A program made the position numbers and the translations under genes. Below are positions 23,138 through 31,281 of a DNA stretch of 64,000 nt, in pieces (the first letter of the stretch is position 1; every line of letters begins with the position of its first letter). The DNA is from an uncultured Butyricicoccus sp. (GTDB lineage Bacteria > Bacillota > Clostridia > Oscillospirales > Butyricicoccaceae), in NCBI GenBank assembly GCA_910584935.1, contig CAJUDU010000001.1, positions 1 through 64,000 of the forward strand, written 5' to 3'. The notes beneath the pieces were generated by a model. The model was not told where the DNA came from, did not search any database, and saw only the letters and a list, made by a program, of their open reading frames with translations.

Positions 23138-24166
23138 TTACGCGTTGTCTACCTTCGCCATATGCTCAATCAGCATCAGCAGTTTGTTGGAATAACCCCA
23201 TTCGTTGTCATACCAGGAAACAACCTTGACAAACTTATCGGTCAGCGCAATGCCAGCCTTCTTGTCAAAAATAGAGGTACGTGCATCGCCCAGGAAATCA
23301 GAAGATACAACATCATCTTCAGTGTAACCCAGGATACCCTGTAACCCGCCTTCGCTCAGCGGCTTTTCAGAAGCAGCCTTCATTGCAGCGCAGATTTCAT
23401 CATAAGTTGCTGCTTTCGCGAGGTTGACAGTCAGGTCAACAACAGAAACATCCAGTGTCGGTACACGCATGGACATACCAGTCAGTTTGCCGTTCAGCTT
23501 TGGATATACCTTGCCAACAGCCTTTGCAGCGCCAGTGGAAGATGGAATGATATTGCCGCAGGCAGCACGACCGCCGCGCCAGTCCTTCTTAGACGGACCG
23601 TCTACAACCTTCTGGGTGCCGGTTGCGGAGTGTACTGTGGTCATCAGACCTTCGGTAATGCCGAATGCTTCGTCCAGTACCTTTGCAATCGGTGCCAGAC
23701 AGTTGGTGGTGCAGGATGCGTTGGATACAAAGTTCATATCCTTGGTATAAGTGTCCTGGTTAACGCCCATAACAAACATTGGGGTGTCATCCTTGGATGG
23801 TGCGGACATGATAACTTTCTTTGCGCCGCCGTCAATATGTGCCTGTGCCTTTTCCTTGGTGAGGAATACGCCGGTGGATTCTACGACATAATCAGCGCCG
23901 TCTTTACCCCACGGGATATTCTTCGGATCCATTTCCGCATGGAACAGGATTTTCTTGCCGTCAACAATGATAGCGTCATCCGTGTATTCAATGCTGCCAT
24001 CATACTGACCATGCATGGTGTCATACTTCAGCATATACGCCATATAATCCGGTGTCATAAACGGATCGTTTACAGCGACGAATTCGATGTTCGGGTTTTT
24101 CAGCCCTGCGCGAAATACCATGCGGCCAATGCGGCCAAAACCGTTAATACCTACTTTGATAGCCAT
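23138..24166 (-). CDS. gapA: glyceraldehyde-3-phosphate dehydrogenase (type I)
   Basis: This 342-residue enzyme has the NAD-binding GINGFGRIGR (6-15), the catalytic block SNASCTTNC with Cys152, the His partner in TTVHSATGTQ and the C-terminal WYDNEWGYS. It performs the NAD-dependent oxidative phosphorylation step of glycolysis in the cytoplasm. The Asp near residue 34 (AVND) favours NAD over NADP. Its codons look biased to those of highly expressed genes, as expected. AGGAGG lies upstream of the ATG and a near-consensus promoter is visible. It stands alone; apgM and pyk elsewhere in this window supply later steps. Confidence 0.95.
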   Translation of the reverse strand: MAIKVGINGFGRIGRMVFRAGLKNPNIEFVAVNDPFMTPDYMAYMLKYDTMHGQYDGSIEYTDDAIIVDGKKILFHAEMDPKNIPWGKDGADYVVESTGVFLTKEKAQAHIDGGAKKVIMSAPSKDDTPMFVMGVNQDTYTKDMNFVSNASCTTNCLAPIAKVLDEAFGITEGLMTTVHSATGTQKVVDGPSKKDWRGGRAACGNIIPSSTGAAKAVGKVYPKLNGKLTGMSMRVPTLDVSVVDLTVNLAKAATYDEICAAMKAASEKPLSEGGLQGILGYTEDDVVSSDFLGDARTSIFDKKAGIALTDKFVKVVSWYDNEWGYSNKLLMLIEHMAKVDNA

Positions 24167-24210
24167 GTGAAAAATTCCTCCTATAACTCCTTGGTGAATT
24201 TGCTGAATAA

Positions 24211-24240
24211 ATTATACCGCAAAAGCTGTAATTATGGCAA
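24211..24240 (-). promoter_or_regulatory. promoter of gapA
   Basis: On the minus strand TTGCCA (24235-24240), an 18-base spacer and TATAAT (24211-24216). This is 11 of 12 consensus bases, which fits high expression. Confidence 0.75.
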
Positions 24241-24295
24241 TCCCCCTTTTTGTGAAAAGCGTGTCAAATTTCCGATGCCAATTCCACAATATTCT

Positions 24296-24325
24296 TTGCA
24301 AACTATACAGCAGTGATGCTATAAT
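24296..24325 (+). promoter_or_regulatory. promoter of the histidine-kinase-like gene
   Basis: TTGCAA (24296-24301), an 18-base spacer and TATAAT (24320-24325) preceded by TGC (extended -10). Confidence 0.7.
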
Positions 24326-24416
24326 AATAATATCTTGGCGTATTTGTGGTTACTTATACGTGCAAGGCTGTCAGGTAAAAAAAATTTTTTTAGGAAAGTG
24401 GCGGCTGGTGATAATT

Positions 24417-25511
24417 ATGAATTTTGATAAATATGTAGAAAATAATCTGTCTGGTTCTATGCTGAAGATGCTTCATGTTGATCAAAAGGTCTTTGTGTCC
24501 GTTGATGAAACAGGGCGCATTACCGATATGACCAAACAGGCAAAATATCTGCTGCGGCAAAATATTATGGATGATATCGGCGAAGTCCTCAGAAGTGAAA
24601 GCTGGAGAATATTAGAGATCGTGCTGCGGGAAGGTCAGCCCGCCACAACAGAGGATGATATTGATGGTGAATACTATCAGCTTGATATCAGCCCGATTGA
24701 AGGCGGCGCGCTGCTGCTCTTCACCCCATTACAGCCAAAGCCGGTTGTTCTGCCCTTCCCGATGCAGGAAAAAATGCAGGTTGATTTAGAAGTCATCTTG
24801 CTGCATTCTAAAAATTTCCCCAGACAGACGGTCAACCCGCTTGACAACATTCAGCGCGAAACATTGGAAAACATCCAATTGCATGCGCTGCGTATGTTGC
24901 GCAGTCTGCGCCATGCCAGCTTGCTGAGCAAGCGTTCGGATATCATACCGAATCTGAAAATGCTGGATTTTCAGGCGTTTTGCGCTGAGTTATGCAGCTG
25001 CACCCAGCAGGTTTGCCAGGAGAGAGGGATATTTGCCGAAATTACCTTTGAACCATCCAAAAACAGTTGTGTCTTTGCCTTTGACCCGGAATTGATCACC
25101 CGTGCGGTTTTAGGGCTGCTGACCAATGCGGTGTTTGCATCCCCCTATGTCCGGGTAAAAGTCACAAGCAACAAGGATAATGCTTGGGTTACGGTTGTAA
25201 ATTCTGGCAAGAAAATAACACCCGAAGATCTGGAACGGTATTATGACGGCTGGACTTATGATATGGATGACAATGACTGGATAGAGCGTAAAATCGAAAA
25301 AGAGACCTTTAGCACAGGCTTGCCGCTCATCCGCAAGATTGCGGCATGGCACGGCGGCACGCTGCTGTTTAATACAGAAGAAAATTCCATATGTTTCCGG
25401 CTGACCCTTTCGCGTGTATGGCTTCCGCCGGAAGGACACCAGTGGCGCATAGAAGAGGGTATCAGTGCTGTTACGCAGGAGCTTTCTGTGCTGGAATACA
25501 GGAAACGGTAA
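24417..25511 (+). CDS. histidine-kinase-like sensor ATPase without response regulator
   Basis: This 364-residue soluble protein has a PAS-like N-terminal part (about 15-115, VFVSVDETGRITDMT), a helical dimerisation-like part with HALRMLRSLRHASLLSK (about 155-172), and a GHKL/HATPase region (about 215-335). The ATPase region shows an N-box LLTNAVFAS, a weak G1 region (VTVVNSGKKI), and a glycine-poor lid (ETFSTGLPLIRKI). A His in the helical part could be phosphorylated, but the flanking E/P of a classical H-box are missing. No response regulator or membrane segment is present. It may sense a cytoplasmic signal; a link to the rnf operon starting 296 bases downstream is only positional. Confidence 0.65.
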   Translation: MNFDKYVENNLSGSMLKMLHVDQKVFVSVDETGRITDMTKQAKYLLRQNIMDDIGEVLRSESWRILEIVLREGQPATTEDDIDGEYYQLDISPIEGGALLLFTPLQPKPVVLPFPMQEKMQVDLEVILLHSKNFPRQTVNPLDNIQRETLENIQLHALRMLRSLRHASLLSKRSDIIPNLKMLDFQAFCAELCSCTQQVCQERGIFAEITFEPSKNSCVFAFDPELITRAVLGLLTNAVFASPYVRVKVTSNKDNAWVTVVNSGKKITPEDLERYYDGWTYDMDDNDWIERKIEKETFSTGLPLIRKIAAWHGGTLLFNTEENSICFRLTLSRVWLPPEGHQWRIEEGISAVTQELSVLEYRKR

Positions 25512-25631
25512 ATTTCGATAAGATATTCTATAATTATACTTTTTCCTTGCCCGTTTACGGCAGTTTTTATGCACATCAGTAAAAAAGCCAAAAATATTTT
25601 GCGCTTCCCTTATTTTTTTTGATGAAATCTG

Positions 25632-25661
25632 TTGATTATTATGGGTCAAAGTCATTATAAT
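25632..25661 (+). promoter_or_regulatory. promoter of the rnf operon
   Basis: TTGATT (25632-25637), an 18-base spacer and TATAAT (25656-25661). Transcription would start about 140 bases before rnfC and pass through the hairpin at 25693-25717. Confidence 0.65.
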
Positions 25662-25692
25662 CTAAGGTGTGGCGGATTGCCCTGATTCCCGC

Positions 25693-25717
25693 GCCCGGCA
25701 GCATGGCGCTGCCGGGC
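25693..25717 (+). promoter_or_regulatory. GC hairpin in the rnf leader
   Basis: GCCCGGCAGC (25693-25702) pairs perfectly with GCTGCCGGGC (25708-25717). The direct repeat CTGATTCC lies on each side. No T-run follows, so it is not a plain terminator and may stabilise the mRNA or regulate translation. Confidence 0.5.
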
Positions 25718-25807
25718 TGATTCCTGAAGAAGATGAGCTTGGCGTTGATATCAAAATGCTTTGCTTGTTTTTTATGTACACACAAAATAAATGGAGAGGT
25801 GAATGAA

Positions 25808-27214
25808 ATGGTGTACACGTTTCGTGGCGGCATACATCCAGGCCCGCATTCTGACCCTGGGTATAAGGCTGCAACAAACACCAAGCCTATTGAGGCAATG
25901 CCCGCACCGGATCAGGTCATACTGCCTGTGTCCATGCACATCGGCGCACCTGCAAAGCCGATTGTAAAAGTGGGGGATATTGTCGATATGGGCCAGCCCG
26001 TTGCAGAGGCTGGCGGATTTGTATCCGCGCCCGTCCATGCAACTGTTTCGGGCAAAGTCATTGCGGTAGAGCCGCGCCTGCACCCAAGCGGCGGCAAAGT
26101 GATGAGCATTGTCATTGAAAACGATAAGGAAGACCGGCTGCATGAGTCGGTGCATCCTTATGATTTCGCGGCAATGTCCAATGAGGAACGGATTGAGTTA
26201 ATCCGCAGTGCCGGCATGGTCGGTCATGGCGGCGCGACTTTCCCAACCCACGTGAAAATCCAGTCTGGCATCGGCAAATGTGATACGATTATCGTCAATG
26301 GCGCGGAATGCGAACCGTATATCACATCTGACCACCGGCTGCTGCTGGAACGCCCGGAAGAAGTTGTCGGCGGGCTGAAAATGCTGGCGGACATTATGGG
26401 CGTGCAAAACGCAATCATTGCCATCGAGGAAAACAAAGCGGATACGTTCCCAAAGATTGAAGAACTAATCCGCGACGACAACCGCTTAAAGCTGTATCCA
26501 CTCAAGTGTAAATACCCACAGGGTGCGGAAAAACAGCTTATTAACGCCTGCACAGGGCGCGAAGTGCCCTCCGGCAAGCTGCCCGCGGACGCGGGCTGCG
26601 CCGTGTTCAATGTTGACACGACTGGCGCGATTTATCGCCGTTTCGCAACCGGTATGCCGGTTGTGCGCCGTGTTGTCACGGTTTCTGGTTCTGCGGTCAC
26701 AAACCCGAAAAACCTTGAAAGCCGTATCGGTACCCCGATTGCAAACCTGATTGAGGTTTGTGGCGGCTTTAAAGAACCGCCGAACAAACTGCTGATGGGC
26801 GGCCCGATGATGGGGAATGCACAATTCTCCCTGGATATCCCTGTCATGAAGGGTTCCAACGCATTCCTGGCGTTCTGTGGCGAGGAAGACAAGCGTGTGG
26901 AAGAACCTAACTGCATCCGCTGCGGCAAATGTATCAATGCCTGCCCGATGCACCTGATGCCGATGATGATGAATGCTTATGGCAATGCGGGTGACCTCAC
27001 CATGGCAGTGGAACTGGGCGCGATGGACTGCATTGAATGCGGTTCCTGTGCTTATGTCTGCCCGGCACGCATTCCGCTGGTACAGCGTTTCCGCCTGACC
27101 AAATTGCAGGTACAGCAGGAACGCGCTGCCGCCAAAGCAAAGGCTGACGCTGAAAAAGCCAAGGCGGAAGCCGAAGCCAAAGAGGCAAAGCCCGCGGACA
27201 GCGGTAAGAAGTAA
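25808..27214 (+). CDS. rnfC: Rnf complex subunit C (NADH-binding)
   Basis: This 468-residue peripheral subunit oxidises or reduces NAD(H). It has an N-terminal barrel-sandwich region, the NADH/FMN-binding fold with VGHGGATFPTHVKI and NGAECEPYITSDHRL, and two [4Fe-4S] motifs, CIRCGKCINACP and CIECGSCAYVCP. The tail after residue 430 is an Ala/Lys/Glu-rich stretch. GGAGAGG is correctly spaced for ATG 25808, and upstream in-frame codons lack a site. It is the first gene of rnfCDGEAB; rnfD follows after 15 bases. The complex couples ferredoxin:NAD oxidoreduction to Na+ or H+ pumping. Confidence 0.95.
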   Translation: MVYTFRGGIHPGPHSDPGYKAATNTKPIEAMPAPDQVILPVSMHIGAPAKPIVKVGDIVDMGQPVAEAGGFVSAPVHATVSGKVIAVEPRLHPSGGKVMSIVIENDKEDRLHESVHPYDFAAMSNEERIELIRSAGMVGHGGATFPTHVKIQSGIGKCDTIIVNGAECEPYITSDHRLLLERPEEVVGGLKMLADIMGVQNAIIAIEENKADTFPKIEELIRDDNRLKLYPLKCKYPQGAEKQLINACTGREVPSGKLPADAGCAVFNVDTTGAIYRRFATGMPVVRRVVTVSGSAVTNPKNLESRIGTPIANLIEVCGGFKEPPNKLLMGGPMMGNAQFSLDIPVMKGSNAFLAFCGEEDKRVEEPNCIRCGKCINACPMHLMPMMMNAYGNAGDLTMAVELGAMDCIECGSCAYVCPARIPLVQRFRLTKLQVQQERAAAKAKADAEKAKAEAEAKEAKPADSGKK

Positions 27215-27229
27215 GGGAGGTATAAACTG

Positions 27230-28228
27230 ATGTATGATTTAAGTAAAGTAGTTGTCACCTCCTCGCCCCATATCAAGGCGGAAGACGATACCAGAAGTTT
27301 AATGCTTGATGTCGTGCTGGCAATGGTGCCGGCGCTGGCAGTCGCGGTGTTTACTTTTGGGTTCCGTGCGCTGGTGATGACGGTGGCAACTGTGCTTGCC
27401 TGTGTTGTATTTGAACTGCTTTATTGCAAGGCAGTACATAAAACGCCGACCATTGGCGATTTGTCCGCGGTGGTCACTGGTATTTTGATTTCATTTAACG
27501 TGCCGGTTGCAGCGCCCATTTGGATGCCCATGATTGGCGGCGGATTCGCGATTATCATTGTCAAGATGCTGTTCGGCGGCATTGGCAAAAACTTTATGAA
27601 CCCTGCGCTTGGCGCACGTGCCTTTATGATGGGCTGCTGGCCTGCCCTGATGACCACTTGGGTGCAGCCCCACCAGTCTATTCCGCTGTTTGGCAATGTC
27701 GACGCGGCGGATATCTCCACCGCTACGCCACTTTCTCATCTGAAAAATGGCGAATTGCCTGGCGAAAGCCTGCTTGACCTGTTCTTTGGACAGCATGGCG
27801 GCGTCATCGGCGAAACCTGTGCGCTGGCATTGCTGGCGGGCGGCGCTTACCTGCTTTATCGCAAAGTGATTACCATTAATATCCCAGCGGCATATATTTT
27901 GACTGTTGCTGTGCTGACCTTCCTGTTCCCAATGGGCGATGTAGGCCGTTTCCAGTGGATGCTGACCCAAGTTTTGTCTGGCGGTTTGCTGCTTGGCGCA
28001 ATCTTTATGGCAACTGACTATGTCACCAGCCCGGTTACACCAAAAGGGCAGATTGTATTTGGCATTGGCTGTGGCTTGCTGACGGTTTTCATCCGTTATT
28101 TTGGCGGCTTGCCAGAAGGCGTTTCCTATTCTATCCTGATTATGAACGCCCTTGTTTGGATGATTGACCAAAAATGCCTGCCGCGTAAATTCGGCTATGC
28201 CGCAAAGAAGGAGGGCAAATCATCATGA
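27230..28228 (+). CDS. rnfD: Rnf complex subunit D
   Basis: This 332-residue membrane protein with about nine or ten membrane segments is homologous to NqrB. The flavinylation region ADISTATPLSHLK (near 160) carries the Thr that binds FMN covalently in the family. Conserved blocks such as KMLFGGIGKNFMNPALGARAF and FMATDYVTSPVTPKGQ are present. It works inside the membrane as an electron carrier and part of the ion channel. A ribosome site GGGAGG precedes the ATG, and its stop overlaps the rnfG start by four bases. Confidence 0.93.
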   Translation: MYDLSKVVVTSSPHIKAEDDTRSLMLDVVLAMVPALAVAVFTFGFRALVMTVATVLACVVFELLYCKAVHKTPTIGDLSAVVTGILISFNVPVAAPIWMPMIGGGFAIIIVKMLFGGIGKNFMNPALGARAFMMGCWPALMTTWVQPHQSIPLFGNVDAADISTATPLSHLKNGELPGESLLDLFFGQHGGVIGETCALALLAGGAYLLYRKVITINIPAAYILTVAVLTFLFPMGDVGRFQWMLTQVLSGGLLLGAIFMATDYVTSPVTPKGQIVFGIGCGLLTVFIRYFGGLPEGVSYSILIMNALVWMIDQKCLPRKFGYAAKKEGKSS

Positions 28229-28803
28229 GTGAAGCAAAAAAAGAATCCATGGGTATGCTGGTCGTGGTATTGTTCCTCATCACTTTTGTGACCGCGCTGC
28301 TGCTTGGTTTTGTCAACCAGGTCACTGCCCCGCAGATTGAAAAGAACAATGAGGCAACCCGTGCCGCCGCAATGGCGGAACTGATTCCGGATACTGAACC
28401 GGTTGCGGCCCAGCCGTCAGAAGTGCCCGCACCGGATAAGAATACCCCGGCAATCCAGAATATTTATGAAATGCAGCAAGACGGCGAAACCGTTGGTTAC
28501 TGTATGGAAGTGCTGCCTTCTGGCTTTGGCGGCACGCTGACTGTTGTTGTTGGCGTTAATATGGATGGCACCATTGCGGGCGCAAAGGTAACCAGCCATG
28601 CCGAAACCCCTGGCCTTGGCGCAAAATCCCAGGCTGACCCGGGCTGGATTCCTCAGTTTGTTGGTAAACCGGCTGATGGCAGCCTTGCTGTCACCAAAGA
28701 TGGCGGTGACATTGTGCCGATTACCGGTGCTACCATTACCTCCCGTGCCGTAACGCTTGCGGTCAATACCGCTGCAAGCTATGTGCAGGGGCTTGCATCT
28801 TAA
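28225..28803 (+). CDS. rnfG: Rnf complex subunit G (covalent FMN)
   Basis: This 192-residue protein has one N-terminal membrane segment (about 10-30) and an extracytoplasmic FMN-binding domain. The flavinylation motif S/TGAT is seen as ITGATITS (about 165-172), where the second Thr is the expected attachment site. The stretch AETPGLGAKSQ is also typical. An apbE-type flavin transferase is needed for this modification and is not in the window. Start and stop are tightly coupled to neighbours (ATGA overlap with rnfD; 21 bases to rnfE). Confidence 0.93.
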   Translation: MSEAKKESMGMLVVVLFLITFVTALLLGFVNQVTAPQIEKNNEATRAAAMAELIPDTEPVAAQPSEVPAPDKNTPAIQNIYEMQQDGETVGYCMEVLPSGFGGTLTVVVGVNMDGTIAGAKVTSHAETPGLGAKSQADPGWIPQFVGKPADGSLAVTKDGGDIVPITGATITSRAVTLAVNTAASYVQGLAS

Positions 28804-28824
28804 TCAAAGGGGGATGGATTTTTT

Positions 28825-29475
28825 ATGAAATTTTCTGAACGGATGAAATCGGCTGTCCTCCTGGATAACCCGGTTTTTATGCAGACCATTGGTTTGTGCC
28901 CAGCCCTTGCAACCACAACTTCGCTTTCTAATGCAATCGGCATGGGGCTTGCTGCAACAGCTGTACTGATCGCGTCTAACGTGGTTATTTCTCTGTTGCG
29001 CAAATTTATCCCGGACAAAGTCCGTATCGCGGCATTTATCACCATTATTGCAGGGTTCGTTACCATTATCGACCTCAGCTTACAGGCGTTTGTACCGTCA
29101 CTGGCGGCGTCGCTTGGTTTGTTTCTGCCGCTTATCGTTGTAAACTGTATCATTTTGGGACGTGCCGAAGCATATGCTTCCAAAAATAAAGTCCTCCCTT
29201 CCGCGCTGGATGGCGTTTGCATGGGCATCGGGTTTACCTTTGCGCTGGTACTGATGGGCTTTACCCGTGAGCTGCTTGGCGCTGGCACCATTCTGGATGG
29301 GCTTTCCACCTTATTGCCTTTCTTGAAAGGCGCAATCCCAGCAACCGGTTTTGCAATCCCTGGCTTACATGATTACCCGGCATCAATGATGATTTTGCCT
29401 GCGGGCGGCTTCCTGATGATGGGGATTATCCTTGCTGTCATCCAGCATATCATGAGTAAAAAGGAGGGCAAGTAA
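28825..29475 (+). CDS. rnfE: Rnf complex subunit E
   Basis: This 216-residue protein with six membrane segments is homologous to NqrD. The opening NPVFMQTIGLCPALATTTSLSNAIGMG is the family signature, and LIVVNCIILGRAEAYASKN carries the conserved Cys region believed to bind an intramembrane iron centre together with RnfA. Length is normal for clostridial RnfE. GGGGGA precedes the ATG. Its stop codon is directly followed by the rnfA ATG. Confidence 0.93.
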   Translation: MKFSERMKSAVLLDNPVFMQTIGLCPALATTTSLSNAIGMGLAATAVLIASNVVISLLRKFIPDKVRIAAFITIIAGFVTIIDLSLQAFVPSLAASLGLFLPLIVVNCIILGRAEAYASKNKVLPSALDGVCMGIGFTFALVLMGFTRELLGAGTILDGLSTLLPFLKGAIPATGFAIPGLHDYPASMMILPAGGFLMMGIILAVIQHIMSKKEGK

Positions 29476-30108
29476 ATGAATTACTTTGCTGCTGTCCAAG
29501 CGGGCTTGCCCGGTAGCATGGAACTGACTGATATTCTGTTCCTGGCAATCTCCGCTGTGCTGGTCAATAACTATATTCTTGTCCAGTTCCTTGGCTGCTG
29601 TTCCTTCTTTGGCGTATCCAAAAAGACGGATACCGCGGTAGGCATGGGCATGGCGGTTATCTTTGTTATGGCGCTTGCATCCATTGTTTCCTGGTGCGTA
29701 CAGTATTTCATTCTGACGCCGCTGGAACTGGATTATATGCAAACGCCGGCATTCATCCTGGTTATTGCAACTTTAGTGCAGTTTGTTGAAATGTTTATGA
29801 AAAAGGCAATGCCTGCGCTTTATCAGGCGCTTGGCATTTTCCTGCCGCTCATTACCACAAACTGTGCTGTGCTTGGCGCTGCAATCACCAATATTGATAA
29901 TGGTTATTCCTTTATCGGTTCGGTTGTTTATGGCGTATTTGCCGGTGTTGGCTATATGGTTGCAATTGTTATTTTTGCATCCATCCGTGAACGCCTGGAA
30001 GTCACTGCAAAATGCCCAAAATGTTTTGAAGGCTTCCCAATTGCATTGGTTTCCGCGTCATTGCTGGCGATGTCCTTTATGGGCTTCTCCGGTTTGAAAA
30101 TCTGGTAA
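29476..30108 (+). CDS. rnfA: Rnf complex subunit A
   Basis: This 210-residue protein with six membrane segments is homologous to NqrE and inverted relative to RnfE. NNYILVQFLGCCSFFGVSKK and LPLITTNCAVLGAAI hold the conserved Cys residues of the pseudo-symmetric iron centre. It starts immediately after the rnfE stop with a ribosome site (AAGGAGG) inside the end of rnfE, so the two are translationally coupled, as fits two halves of one core. Confidence 0.94.
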   Translation: MNYFAAVQAGLPGSMELTDILFLAISAVLVNNYILVQFLGCCSFFGVSKKTDTAVGMGMAVIFVMALASIVSWCVQYFILTPLELDYMQTPAFILVIATLVQFVEMFMKKAMPALYQALGIFLPLITTNCAVLGAAITNIDNGYSFIGSVVYGVFAGVGYMVAIVIFASIRERLEVTAKCPKCFEGFPIALVSASLLAMSFMGFSGLKIW

Positions 30109-30134
30109 GCGCTGGATAAAGGAGAGTGTCTTAA

Positions 30135-31034
30135 ATGAATATTACAAACATCATTTATGCAGTCGCAGCGCTTAGCATTATGGGCTTGCTGTTTGCGATT
30201 TTGCTTGGTGTTGCGGCAAAAATCTTTGCCGTAGAAGTTGACGAGCGTGTGCCGCTTGTCCGTGAATGCCTGCCTGGTGCAAACTGTGGCGGCTGTGGTT
30301 ATCCTGGCTGTGACGGGCTTGCCGCGGCAATTGTCGAAGGCAAAGCGCCGGTTAACGGCTGTCCGGTTGGCGGCGCGGCTGCCGCGGAAAAAATTGCCCA
30401 GGTGATGGGCGTGGAGGTTTCTTCCGACGAACCAAAGGTTGCCCATGTGCATTGCGCAGGCGGCTGCAAGGCGGTTGATAAAGCCCGTTATGAGGGCTTA
30501 AAAGACTGTAACGCGGCAATGCGTGTTGCTTCCGGTCCAAAAGAATGCGCGTTTGGCTGTATGGGGCTTGGTTCCTGTGTGGCGGCGTGTGCGTTTGACG
30601 CAATCCATATTGTGGACGGCAAAGCGCTGGTTGATACCGAAAAATGTGTTGCCTGCGGCAAATGTGTAGCAACTTGCCCGAAAAAACTCATTGACCTTGT
30701 ACCGAAGTCCAAAAAGGTTCATGTCAACTGCATGAACCGGGATAAAGGCCCGGTTGCGATGAAGGTTTGTGAAGTTTCCTGTATTGGCTGCATGATGTGC
30801 CAGAAAACTTGTAAGTTTGATGCCATCCATGTAGAAGGCGGCGTTGCAAAGATTGATTATGACAAGTGCAAAGGCTGCAAGATGTGCGCGAAAGCTTGTC
30901 CACGCGGCTGTATTGAACCAATCCCGACCGCAGAGGAAAAGGAAAAGTTTAAGGCAATGCAGAAAGCTCAAGCAGAAAAAGCAAAAGCTGTCGCCGCTGA
31001 AAAGGCAGAAGCTGCCAGCCTGAAGAAAGATTAA
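30135..31034 (+). CDS. rnfB: Rnf complex subunit B (multi-cluster ferredoxin, electron entry)
   Basis: This 299-residue protein has an N-terminal membrane anchor (about 5-27), a 4Fe-4S domain CLPGANCGGCGYPGCDG, and a chain of ferredoxin-type motifs: GPKECAFGCMGLGSC, CVACGKCVATCP, CIGCMMCQKTC and CKGCKMCAKACP. Together these suggest five or six clusters. It accepts electrons from reduced ferredoxin and passes them to the membrane core. The C-terminus ends with an Ala/Lys/Glu-rich helix similar to that of RnfC here. It is the last gene of the operon and is followed by a terminator. Confidence 0.94.
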   Translation: MNITNIIYAVAALSIMGLLFAILLGVAAKIFAVEVDERVPLVRECLPGANCGGCGYPGCDGLAAAIVEGKAPVNGCPVGGAAAAEKIAQVMGVEVSSDEPKVAHVHCAGGCKAVDKARYEGLKDCNAAMRVASGPKECAFGCMGLGSCVAACAFDAIHIVDGKALVDTEKCVACGKCVATCPKKLIDLVPKSKKVHVNCMNRDKGPVAMKVCEVSCIGCMMCQKTCKFDAIHVEGGVAKIDYDKCKGCKMCAKACPRGCIEPIPTAEEKEKFKAMQKAQAEKAKAVAAEKAEAASLKKD

Positions 31035-31054
31035 TGGGATACATATCCCGGCAA

Positions 31055-31091
31055 AAAACCCTTCCCTGAAACACCATCAGGGGAGGGTTTT
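31055..31091 (+). terminator. terminator of the rnf operon
   Basis: A 15-bp stem with one T-G pair (left arm 31055-31069, right arm 31077-31091), starting with A's and ending with T's, lies 20 bases after the rnfB stop. Confidence 0.8.
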
Positions 31092-31155
31092 CCCTTTTAT
31101 AGGTTGTCATTTGCGTACAAAATTCATGCAGATGCAAAATTGTACAATAATATAC

Positions 31156-31184
31156 TTGCATAAATGCCGTATTTGTGGCATAAT
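31156..31184 (+). promoter_or_regulatory. promoter of the sodium symporter gene
   Basis: TTGCAT (31156-31161), a 17-base spacer and CATAAT (31179-31184) preceded by TGG (extended -10). Confidence 0.65.
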
Positions 31185-31281
31185 ATCTATATCTATTTGC
31201 CTATCCGGGATAAATGGTAGGCAGCCTAATTTTTTTGCCGGTTTGCCGGCGATTCCAAAATAAAAAGAGGGGTTTTTTATC

